Source: Prostheceraeus crozeri
Taxonomy: Eukaryota; Platyhelminthes; Polycladida; Euryleptidae
Length of the DNA: 64,000 nt
Assembly: GCA_907163375.1 (NCBI GenBank)
Contig: CAJQUW010007240.1
Coordinates: forward strand, 620,001 to 684,000
Direction: 5' to 3'
Shown: piece after piece, positions 23,774 to 34,587 of the stretch
Position numbering within the stretch: the stretch's first letter is position 1
Layout of the letters: every line of letters starts with the position of its first letter
Translations under genes and position numbers: made by a program
The notes under the pieces: model-generated
The model's database searches: none
What the model saw: only the letters and a program-made list of their open reading frames with translations
Told to the model about the DNA's origin: nothing

Positions 23774-23949
23774 GTAAGTTGGTGTCATGAAAATTTAAGA
23801 ATTAATATGATTAGTATCATGATGTAGATTGACTTCATTAGATAAATGTCCGCTTGTGGAAACAATTTAATAACATATCTGAGTAGGCAAAAACCAGTTC
23901 TGTCTTCTTCTAAAATTTTTTGGCTAAGAGATGACGTTAAAAACTATTT

Positions 23950-23990
23950 ACAGGTCCGACGTTTCACGCCTTCACGCTTCCTCAGGGGGA
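23950..23990 (-). ncRNA. Hammerhead ribozyme motif
   Basis: On the minus strand: CC (stem I), CTGAGGA, one extra A, GCGT-GAAG-GCGT stem II (two Watson-Crick and two wobble pairs), GAAACGTC, GG. The GAAACGTC end with almost no stem III is typical of PLE hammerheads. Position beyond the GIY-YIG ORF fits a terminal repeat. Confidence 0.65.
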
Positions 23991-24089
23991 ACACAAACTA
24001 AAAACACAAGTAAGACCGACAGCGGAAGGAGAGCGTGATGACAAAGCTCTGCAACCTTATATAGTGGTGTGCGGGATGTGAGAATCAAA

Positions 24090-24545
24090 CTAAAAATCAA
24101 TCAGTTCATGTTTGCGGTTAATGTTGGGCTTCATGCTCTTGATACAACGAGCTTCACTCAAACGAGTGTCGACAGGATTCTTACATTTGTCCAAGATATC
24201 TAAAGTCAAGTTGTCGATAGACACAATATGCTTGCATTGAGATCTGTGGTCTGCCGCACTGCTGGTCTTATTGTTAAAAGAACGCGCGCGTTCCATGAAA
24301 CGTAATTTAAAAGGTCGACTAGACTGCCCAATATAAAAATTGGCACAAAATTTACAGGTAAATTTGTAAACAAAGAATTTGTCTTTGCAAGTATATTTGC
24401 TAGGTAACCAGTCACAGGCCGTGCAATTCTCATGTTTATTATGTTTAAGCTTGTTTTGAAGGCTACTATAAAGATTAGAGTTTGGAATGTCTACTAGGTT
24501 GACAGGTAAGTCGTATTTCTTAACAAGAGTGCGTATTTTTATCAT
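24090..24545 (-). pseudogene. PLE GIY-YIG endonuclease domain
   Basis: 151 residues with a zinc-binding pair CTACDWLP before the domain, then FVYKFTCKFCANFYIGQSSR (GIY-YIG core, catalytic Y and downstream R), and the late segment DTRLSEARCIKSMKP with the expected E. The upstream RT part (RKNKSVPKKGNPNILK around 24600) is frameshifted, so the gene as a whole is inactive. Confidence 0.75.
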
Positions 24546-24880
24546 TTATGCATTTCATTTTAAGAATATTTGGGTTGCCCTTTTTAGGGACAGACTTATT
24601 TTTTCTATATCTAAAAGTGCGATAGGTTTTGTAACCATTTTGACGAAACTTTTTTGTCTAGTTTATTTTTAGAGTTTTCAAAAGCGGCTTCTGAGCTGCA
24701 TCGTTTTTGGACGTACTCTACAGTATTTTTTAGATAGTTGCTTTTTTAATTAGTGAAACACATTCAGCAGGACTCAATTTGACTAATGTCGCTGTATTGA
24801 TTCTATTTTCTCAGAAACTTTTGCAATGCGAATTGTGTTCCTTTATAGGATCTAGCAGTTTCGTGGCATTTTTTTCTTCT

Positions 24881-27199
24881 GGTCACTGAGCGGTGTTTAC
24901 ATGATGCAACTTTGTATATCAAATTTTAAATTTGCATTATTCTTGCATTGAGATGATGAAGTGTTTGAAGAAAGTCGAAGAAAATTGGTTATATCCTCCG
25001 GACTGGTGATCGCTATTGATTTAGATAAGGACATTTTCGGAAAGGGGGGAAAATGTGAATAGAATATTTTAATAGTAAGTTGCATTCTCAGCTGAAGAAT
25101 AGGAACAGACCTGAACAGCTGCCATTTCATTTCATCTAATATCGGGCATCATCAGCAGGCTTAGTTCATATCTCTCAACATCGACACAACTTCCTATTTT
25201 GCCATCACACGCGGGGTTTGTTTGAGTCACGCAATTAGCATAAGTGAAATTTCGGCGGTTATTCATTATAGAGTACTGTCAACACATTACTGACATGTCT
25301 TCTAAGCTCGTGCGCATGTAATAATTAATAACGCTTTCTTTCGCAAACACAATTGATATAGAATAATCAAATATTTTCAGTTGCATTCTCAATTTAAGTA
25401 CGTAGTTGTGGAAAGGGAGCCAGTCATAGGACATGGTCAACTTCGCTGGGACTGGGAGGCACGCGCTGCATCTAAGTGTGAAGAGTGATCGCCCGATTAG
25501 ACAGAATTCCTACCTTCACTTACCTGTAGAACAGCGATCAACATGTGTACAATGTGCTTTATTTCACATTGATTCCTTCGTTCGACGGTTTGATAGTGTA
25601 ATGCGACTCAAAAACTGTGGCTTGTGACTGGTCTTTATCAGCTTTACCTCAAGATTTTGGAAACTTATCAAATCTTCAAAAGTTTGAAATGAGAGACAAT
25701 CTTTTGAAGACTTTACCGAGCTCGTTTTCCCGTTTGACTGACTTAGAGTTGCTCGACATGGGAGCTAATAAGATGACTGACCTTTTTTTGACTTTTTTGA
25801 CTTTTTTGTCCTTTTCTGTCGTGTAACGATGAAACGAAGACATGAATCCGCCTCAGCTTATCGCAAGCAGCATGCAAGAAAAGATGAAGAGTAGTGTTAA
25901 GTCGTGTCTGAAACTGCATGAAAACGAAGGATCACTACATTAGTACTCAAAGTCAGAATGAACTGACTACATTGATAGCTTGAAGGATTCAACAAGTCAA
26001 CTTAGCTGCCCCCAAATGCAGCAAATTGCTATGCAATTACAATGGATTACACCCCAGACTTTTCACATAATAAATAGATAACTAGTGAGACATGCTCACA
26101 TCTTTTTTGATTACCGAATGTCTCCAACGATGCTTCTGGTTCCGTGTAGTTAAGTGTCTTCCGAAAGCATCTGAGAAATCTTTAACTGCATATCCAGGAT
26201 CATCGAGCACAATCATATGACAACGGAAGCAAAATGACAGACAAGAGAACAGGTCATCTGACTTGTACTTTACAAACGAATACAAAATGCTTTATGTCCC
26301 CTCCATGTAGCATCCATTCTCTCAACTTGGTTGCCTGCGATACCGTCAAGTCACTTTGAAATGATTTTATTGCATATTATCGAAACATCATAACATTTTT
26401 TTGCATCACAGTGACTGTAGAAAATCCTATCGAAGACAGTGTCTATTTCCTTGAAGATACAATCTGATGCACATTGGGAAAGTCGAGTTGACACATTGAA
26501 GCCACTGAGATTTCATTTCTGTGGAATTATCCCAGCATCGTTGAATTTGATAAACATAGCTAAAGAAAGGAAAGATGTCATTTCAAAAGAAGACACAGAC
26601 GCTCTTATGATGAAATTGAATTCGCTTCAATTCATTCTATCGGTCGTAGTGTGGTTTGATTTTTTTACAACATGAACATGGCCAGTAAACCCTCCTCCAA
26701 CGGCATAGTGAGTCGTTTCCGGCCCTCAAATCCGAAATAGAGATCAACCTCAGCTTCAAAAAGAATTACAGGGGAAAGTTTGCCTCGGCAAAAAACATCG
26801 GGCAAAGATTTAGCGATATAATGTAAAGCCGATGATATAATCTAGAACCGAAAAATTCTTCCCTGAGACCTGACCGTGAATAAAGAAAACTTTTGTTGAT
26901 CACGAGTATCAAAATCCCTCGAATATCATTTCAGTGTGGACTTCTTTTTCCTCTCATCGAGACAATTTCAATGTCATCTTCTGAACGATCTGAACACCTG
27001 AAGCAGTTCACCTAACTACATGTACACGGGTTTAAACAGGCTACATTCGGCAAGCCTTATCCGATTCGGCATTCGTAGATAAACTGCGAATGGATTGAAG
27101 CATTTTACATTGAAAAATAAAGATAATGCAATTTATTTGAGTTACTGAAAATCATGAAATTAGATTCATGAAAGTTGCAGAAAACTGCAAGTGGAAATT
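24881..27199. other. Mostly featureless intron sequence
   Basis: Apart from the LRR fragment, only a short repeat (GGAACAGACCTGA at 25098-25112, repeated at about 47850) was noted. Confidence 0.4.
25642..25790 (+). pseudogene. Leucine-rich-repeat exon fragment (Scribble/LAP-like)
   Basis: Reads ALPQDFGNLSNLQKFEMRDN then LLKTLPSSFSRLTDLELLDM, two 23-residue LRRs with the LPxxFxxLxxLxxLxxxxN pattern of Scribble/Erbin-type LAP proteins. CTTTATCAG upstream could be a splice acceptor, but no donor follows: the sequence runs into repeats of CTTTTTTGA. No other part of such a gene is in the window, so it is probably a stray duplicated exon. Confidence 0.5.
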
Positions 27200-27202
27200 T
27201 CT

Positions 27203-27740
27203 TTAAAAGAGAGATACACAGGGTGGGGCAATATGGTGCAAAAGACTGTGCAATGGGCTTACAGGTAAAGCTGTCAAGATGTTGAAACTTGAGCAAGATC
27301 TTGGTATCAAGTTATGGAGCAAGTTGTTCGGCTGCATCATTTCATCAATTGTCTTCAATGACCTCATGATTCTCCGCTCACTCAAATCTCCGAAACAGCT
27401 CTTACCACATTGATTGCCATAAATAATCCGATAACACATGCGACTGATTCTGTCTAATTTTTGTTGTCTTTTTTCAAAATGCCAACATATAAAGCAGATT
27501 TGCATTTGAGCACTGAGCAATTTATCTTGCATTATTAATAATTACGAGACCATTTGTCTTAATACCAATAGATTTCAATCGGCGACGAGCAAATGCACGT
27601 CCACTAACATCTTACAGACATCGGAAACATGGTCCTCCCATCTCATGCACTCATTGAAAGTATAGCAGCAATAATTTTGCTTTTCTCAACATTCTGACCC
27701 AAATGCCGGTACCTCTGTAATTTTTTAACACTGGCGATAT
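27203..27740 (-). pseudogene. LINE reverse transcriptase C-terminal remnant
   Basis: The minus strand shows WEDHVSDVCK and RRLKSIGI in shifted frames. In the ORF at 27203-27532 it shows LDRISRMCYRIIYGN and a following HSLLHHIAPP-like block, matching the post-RT domain of CR1/RTE-type LINEs (loop-and-helix segment before the 3' UTR). No RT core is present. Confidence 0.42.
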
Positions 27741-30700
27741 CGAAGAAAATAAGCTACAAAAGGAAATTGAAAGGTCTTATCAGTTTCTGAAACTGAATGA
27801 GAAATTGCGCATTCCATTGACATCCTCACTTGCATATACAGCATGTACACGGAAATTATATCAATATTTCAATTGCAGCACCCGCGCTACTTAGTACTCA
27901 CGACACCCGTCAATGTTGCATCAGCAGGAAGCTAAAATAAATTGAAAGTGATCGAAACTTACAATCGCACCACGATGACCAACTCTCTCACTTGCTCGCC
28001 ATCTCAATCGAACATGAATTGGAGTAGCAACTGGACTTGGATGAGCTGGCGGTGATGGCTTTACGTGTGGCAAGGCTCGAAGGAAACCTCTTTGAAAAGA
28101 CTCTTATTGCCTATTGTTTTAAGATGTGACTTACTCTTTCTACTCATAGAGTCAACGTTTCTCAACTGAAAACTTAATCAACACAGGTGACCGCTCTTTT
28201 TTGTTTGATCTACTATAGTAAACGCAATTATAACTGGATAAATGTACATGTAGACTAGGTAGGTTTATCGGCGATTCTGTCATAAGTGATTGTTCAAGTT
28301 TTACTTTAAGACTAATATTTTTCGCAATAAATTCCTCCATTAAAGATTTATGAACAATACATTTCTCATTATTTTAATTAAAGATGACATTTTAGCCTAG
28401 CTTGTATACTTCTTGACTTCAAAAGTGATATTCAATATATTTGTTTAGTTAATCTACAAGAAAGTGAGGAAATTTTAAGACAGTAATAATTTAGGCCAGT
28501 TGTCATTCAGAGAAATATATCAACCATAACAGAAGTGGCGCCTCACAGCAATAATATTTGGTCTTGACCTAATGTGACAATAACATACATTTATATTGGC
28601 TATTAATAAATGATAATAGTAATCTGATAGCTTTACATGTCACATAGTCATACTATAAAACATCAGATCTGCATGTATAATAGGTCTATAAAATAGCAGC
28701 TAGTTTGGTAGTCCTACATCTCGGTCGGAGTTTGATGTAACACCTAGGCCTGTGTTACCCTACTTTGTTGCAGTTGGGCTATACACATGTTTGCTTGCAC
28801 TATGTGTAGCATTGTGTATAGTATAAAGGGAATTATCAACAAAATATGTTGGGTCACTTTATTATGTCTATACATTGAATTTATGACTGAAAAAGGGCGG
28901 TCCAATTCCTACTAACATGCAGACCTGCGTCGAGAAAATAGAAATTGATGCGGTTAAAATTTCAATATGGGGACTGCAAAAGTCGGTCTACGGTTCTGCT
29001 TCCACTAATAAGGAGCATGTGCGCCATCCCCCCCCCATATGTTAATGGATTTTACGAAGATACGAGTAGTAATCTCAATGAGTGTAGTCAGAACTTCCGC
29101 TATTTCTCCTTCCTAACAGGAACAGTCGGGAGGCACAGCGGACTTCTAACGAGTGCACCACTTTCCAACTTCAAACCTACCGCCAAGAGGCATTATCCTG
29201 CTCCTTGCACATTGAAGGATGTGTGTGTGAGAGCTAAATGTGACCGCTGTGCGGCCAACAAACAGTTGACGATCATTAAGCAGTTATGGGATTAACGCCG
29301 CGGGTCTAAGACGGATTAACACGGCGTTAACGCCGCAGACATTTTCGTGCTTTTCTTGCTGAAAATGAGCGGAGCTGCACAGCCCAGCCTGCGGTCATAA
29401 TCCGGTACAGAAGAGGTCGAGAGCCAGACGCGGCCCAAATAAGGGTGTGGAGAGGAGGAGAGGTTGACAGGCATTCAGATGCGGGGCATTGAGGAATCCG
29501 TAGTACATTGAGCAGCCACTGACTTACCTTCTGTTTCAGATGTAAAGCGGCATGAGTCTGAGCCGTCGATAAGTGATAGTTGCTGAAGTTAATTGTTGGC
29601 ATATTATAGAAAAGGTGAGGAAGCCAACAAATGTGAAGCGATAAGTTGATATGAATAGAAACTACATGTTGCAAATTGGGAAATACACTATGCAGACTAC
29701 AATTTGAAAGAGTGAAAAAGCAGAAGTTTCCTACTTACATGTTCAGTGAAAGCTCTACCGCCATCAAAGTGGGGAGCATCTTTCGACCCCTGGCAGATGA
29801 TATGAAATGAATATCTCTTGAACGGAGAGAACAGATCATTTTAATTTTAATGAGCTTAGTTTATGTCATCGCACTCTTGAAAGGAAGATCGAAAAAATTG
29901 CACATGTAGCTTCAGTCCTGAATACGTCTAATTTGAAATGAAACATTCAAATATTACCGAAATCAATATTGTGTTTTATTTTGTGATTTTAGCTTCATTT
30001 TCATTATTCATTAATGATTTATTAAATGCCTATAGTGTGTATTGTTTATATTTGATCTTTGATGCCTCTCTAGACATAAAGCTTCAAAATTTAACAAAGT
30101 CTTTTTTTTGGACCGCGTTGAAGATTCTTTTTTGATTTTCGTACCTTGTCTCTATCAATTCGAACCTTTTCCAGCCTTGATTGGCACATATTTATCGTTA
30201 TTATTATTATTATTTAGCACAAGCCCGGTTGGGTTAAATGGTTTAAATAGGTTAAGATTTCAAATGGTTGTAGTACTTCCTTTATTCAATCAATCATTTA
30301 TTAATATTGTTAAAGAGAAAATTCATTATTGGCACAATGCAGAATTTTGAAGTTGTCAATATCATGCGTTATGCTAATGTAATATTGATAATCTCAAAAT
30401 TATTGATTGCAGCAGCAACAAACCTTTTCTTCATCTCGGAAATATTCAACTCCTAAACTGAATTATCATTGAAGGTTGCAATGCAAGTAGATGATTACGA
30501 GAAGTCATTGTACAATGATTGATGTCCATTTTGATTATCAGATTTGGCCACTGTTGCTTCATATCCCAGACCTCCAAATATTTCTAGTTCACTTGGATTC
30601 TGCTTTACTCAAAGATGTTCTGTCACCACCAAACTTCATAACATCATTGAAGCAAAATTTTAAGACTGTTGCAAAGTTCTTTGTCAGTCGCACTATAAAA

Positions 30701-32640
30701 GTCAGATTTTCTAGATTTTCTCATTTCGGTGATATTGTGTGATTCGGGAACAAATGTAAGCATGGGATTACCTTTTGTCAATTCAAATGGGATTTTTCGT
30801 GACTTGTATGCTGCATTTCGTTTTTCCTCTAACTTTCCCTTGTTTCATCATTTGCAATCTACATTGATGACATGTTGACATAGTCTTGTGTATGCATTCA
30901 TCCATCATTTTGTAATTAATATGCTCTATACCATCATTGACTTTGGTCACACTAGTCGACATTCGAGTCTTGTTCATCATGCATCGACCATTCAGTCACG
31001 AATTCGACTATGTTCGACGACTGTAACTTTTGATCAGTGCGAGAACTTTATATTATGAAAATGTAATCAATGAACTTTTAAATTTGAAGTTTGAAAGGGA
31101 GAGAGAAAATTGAATATTTTGTTTCGTTTCGAATCAAGTTAGTTTATCGCTCGGAAAAGATGAAGAGGGTAACAGAATGACTTCATTCATATATTGCATG
31201 ATACTGTGTGCCCCCTCCCCATGGTCGGGCACCCATCTTATGGTTCTCTTCGGCTATTGCGTAGAGAGATCAATCAATCATGAAGACAATCCCTCTGATG
31301 AGAGAAGTGTGAGAAAGGACCGGAAGACGATGAGAATGGAGCCGTTTGCATGTTGTCCCCCTTCATGTCTATTCTACCAACTAGTGTCGGGCCTGTTTGC
31401 ACTGATCCGCCTCTTCATCAGTTAACGGATCAGCCGGACACACAAAGTGTAGCGCATTTTAATCGCATGTTGTTCCCGTCACGCTCTGCCTAATCTCAAG
31501 CCTCGGGTGATGTGGCGAAGCGTGCCATCGGACGGGAAGTGTTAGCGGATGTGCGCCATTGGTCAGAAGAGAGCTCATTAGCACCACCCATCCAAGTTGC
31601 GTAAAGTCTTCCTGCAACATCAATGATTCAGGCGGCGTGGCTCTCCAACTCGATACACTAGACTAATTACGGGAAACAGCCTTTTTGCTTTTTCCAATCT
31701 TTGCAAATATTTGCTTAGAAATGTATCGGCGATGCTGTGGAGCGCGAGTTTTATCTAATTGTTGAAAACGGCTCAATTATTTGTGTTCCCAGTGGAGGCG
31801 GCGATGTCAACGTTCTCTTATGCCTTCCTGCAAGTTGTTTTCCTTGTTAGAGAGCGCTTCCATCGTTTGCACGCCCCATCTCCACTTCCTCGTCACGATA
31901 GCGGCCACTTCACTCACTTCCTCTGCGTCCTCTTCCTAAATGCCGCGGACTTCCCCACCCACTTTCACTGTCCAGAATAATCCTACTAAAATTCAGTTCA
32001 TCTGATGATTCAATCTGTTTCACTTACAAGCATTATATCCAATCCAAAGGTATTGTCATTTAATCCAGTCTATCAAATATTGTCAATTTCAAACAAATTC
32101 TTTTAAATTTTTAATGGACCTGGTTGTATGCAGCTTAACTAGGGTGTCGGACATCATTGATCAGAGGGGAATATCATTGCGAATGCTGCGGACCCCTCCA
32201 GAAATTCCCACCATCCTACAGATGTGCAGGTGATGATGAGTGTTTTGATACCTTTCACATGTATTTTACCTTGCGCAACATTTATCGATTAATTGTAGGA
32301 TGTGCCTCTGGGTATTTCACTGACTAAGTGATGCTATCGAAATTGCATTTGCACAATTCATCTTATTGATGTATTAGTGCATCAGTGTATGTGCGAGCAC
32401 TATATTTGATTTTATAATGTCTCTGTTATTATATGACCGTTGTTACATGTGGTGTACAGATTAATGCAGAACATGTGCAGGATGTCCTAAAATACATATT
32501 ATTAATATATATATATATATATATAATTTCATTTTTGCATAATTACTTTTTTAATATGTATGCAGTATATTATTTTGATCGCCATTGGTCCGTGATTTAT
32601 AAAAGAGAAATAAGACTAGACCAATCAATTAATAGCATTT
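27741..32640. other. No gene seen
   Basis: AT-rich intron. Slightly GC-richer patches at 28940-29470 (with the palindrome CGGCGTTAACGCCG) and 31190-31640 lack splice-bounded ORFs. TA repeats are at 32503-32525. Confidence 0.45.
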
Positions 32641-32651
32641 TTATTAGACTA

Positions 32652-32688
32652 TTAGACGATGTTTCGTATGACACTTGATCACGTCTAA
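32652..32688 (-). ncRNA. Hammerhead-like motif with swapped G3-C8 pair
   Basis: On the minus strand: TTAGAC (stem I), GTGATCA where a hammerhead has CTGATGA, A, GTG-TCA-TAC (stem II), GAAA, CATC, GTCTAA closing a perfect 6-bp stem I. C3 and G8 are exchanged for G3 and C8. These two bases pair with each other in the active fold, so the exchange may be compensatory. Activity is not shown. Confidence 0.4.
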
Positions 32689-32949
32689 AATTCGTCTGAG
32701 CAAGCTATCTGAAAATCACATTCAAATACATAGATCTTAGATAAAAGCTTTCATACTATGGCAGGATAAGATATCTATATGATTAGAGGAAATAATTGCT
32801 ATGAAAAAATTTACAATGAAAAAAAGTTCTAGGTTATATGGTCTAGATGGATGAAGGGCCTTTAGAAAAAAATCAATTATGCACACTATTAATTTCAGGT
32901 TTACGAGATTCAAAAAAACTTTTCAGCTGCCTTTCTTTTGCAAAAGTTC

Positions 32950-33519
32950 TTAAACCTTACTTGCTTCACAGTCAATATCTTCACTTGTTGGTTTCATTTT
33001 ATGCTTTACCTTGAAATGTAGGTAAATCATACTTTCTGTTGGTTTCATTTTATGCTTTACCTTGAAATGTTGGTAAATCATACTTTCTTTTTGGTTGAGA
33101 TGTTCTAGAACCCACTTGCGTAATGTGCATCGACTTTCACCAACATAGAACATTTTACTATGAGTGCAAGTGATCTTATATATCAAGTTCTTGTGGTTGC
33201 ACATACCCTTGTTTCCGCATAATCAAATATTACTGCAAGGCACAGTCATTTTCTTTCTCAAAAGAACTGATAATGGAGGTTAGCCAATGAGGGTTGGTAT
33301 GACTCTGACTTTTTCAATTTTCTGTAATTCGATTTTGATTTTTCGTGCCTGAATTTCATTAATATCAGGCATTCGAATATATATTGTTGGTTTATTTTGT
33401 ACGTTATCGTTGATAATGTTGTTGTTCAAAGCATTAGTAGGGATATTATGGTTATTGTAGCGTAGATATTTGTTGATGAAATGATAAGGATAACCGCTGT
33501 TGGCGAAGCGAATCTTCAT
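32950..33519 (-). pseudogene. PLE RT end and GIY-YIG fragment
   Basis: The second ORF begins MCNHKNLIYKITCTHSKMFY then VGESRCTLRKWVLEHL, a GIY-YIG nuclease N-terminus. Immediately after, a 17-residue unit (ESMIYxHFKVKHKMKPT) occurs twice because 51 bp at about 32986-33087 are tandemly repeated. A stop and frame change at about 33205-33280 separate it from the RT piece, so the gene is dead. Confidence 0.65.
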
Positions 33520-33540
33520 CAGTCTAATGCCTTCACTTAT

Positions 33541-33945
33541 TTATTTGCTGGAAGAACAGTTTCTTTGTATTCTCATGCACTCAGTCTGCAATAGATTTAT
33601 CTTTCTTCTGAGTGGAACATTATTTCTCTTTTATTTCTATTTATATACGTACATATATCTTGAGCACTAATGCAAGACTGAAGAAACGTTACTTTGTGGT
33701 GGCATTGGTATGTTTCTTACCGACTTTGGTCAATGTCTCTGAGGATTGTCGCGTGTTTGGAGGCAGAATGTCTTCACAGCTTGGTAGGCTGTTTCATGTT
33801 CAATGTTCCCAAACTTATGGGACAACTTCTCACCGGAAGACTCCCACAACCTGACGCTGTTTGTTCATTCTCACATTCCACTTCTTCACTCATCGGATCC
33901 ATAAATTACTTGTATATATATATATATATTTACAGTGCATATATA
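33541..33945. other. No gene seen; TA repeat
   Basis: Sequence with no convincing coding frame, ending in a TA tract (33912-33929) beside the Tc1 element. Confidence 0.4.
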
Positions 33946-34218
33946 CGGTCTTGCAAAAGCTCCCGCACAGTTGAAAAATCATGTATCATTGCCATGTGTT
34001 GTGGGAACACAGATGGCTATGTAAGCTTGACCATGATGTCTATGACGATCTGATTTGCTTAATATTCTAATCACACGACACTTAAGACATTCATTGTAGT
34101 GTAAAAGCAAATTTGGCATCAGAAAGCACGTGATATAATTAGAAAATACAAACTATAGAAAACTGGTGTGAAAGAAAAGGAAAAGGTGAATATCGAGTTG
34201 CTCCTCCGGAAGCAGCAA

Positions 34219-34587
34219 TCACTTGCTCACAGCGTGACCGCATCGATCGAATGGGTCTTCTTGCACGCATTCACGCATTTGTGGTATTGCAGACCATTCC
34301 TCCATCACTGCTGGCGACAAGTCTTTTAGATTTCGGATAGATCGCCTGGAAATGGCTCTTCCAAGTTGATCCCACAACTGCTCAATATCATTGATGTCCG
34401 GACTTTTACTCCATGTGGGTGTAATCTGTCCGCCTTTCATGAAAGGCATTGACAAGCACATTGCGGTGTGGTGTGGCATTGTCGTCTTGGAAGATGAAGC
34501 CAGGGCCAATACTTTCCAAGCCAAAAGGAATTGCGACTGGCTCCAAAGCTTCACCGCGAAATTTCTGGCCTTTTAAAGTATCGTCTA
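34219..34587 (-). pseudogene. Tc1 transposase, C-terminal part (DDE second and third residues)
   Basis: Continues at DDTLKGQKFRGE, then FIFQDDNATPHRN (second catalytic D), and in a shifted frame WSKSPDINDIEQLWDQL with the terminal E expected of a DD34E Tc1 transposase. One frameshift lies near 34450-34470. Together with 38084-38718 it makes a complete but broken transposase. Confidence 0.8.

Larger units (their letters stand above)
23940..24880 (-). mobile_element. Penelope-like element remnant
   Basis: Minus-strand PLE: end of the RT region (24560-24880, with decayed reading frame), GIY-YIG domain (24090-24545) and a terminal hammerhead motif about 105 bp beyond the ORF. Confidence 0.75.
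32640..33540 (-). mobile_element. Penelope-like element remnant with 51-bp internal duplication
   Basis: Minus-strand PLE: RT C-terminal piece (33280-33519, KIRFANSGYPYHFI), GIY-YIG piece (32950-33204) and a hammerhead-like terminus at 32652-32688. Confidence 0.65.

Noticed and set aside
25130-25165. CTGATGA on the minus strand, possible hammerhead
   Set aside because: No stem II can be drawn before the GAAA and stem I fails.
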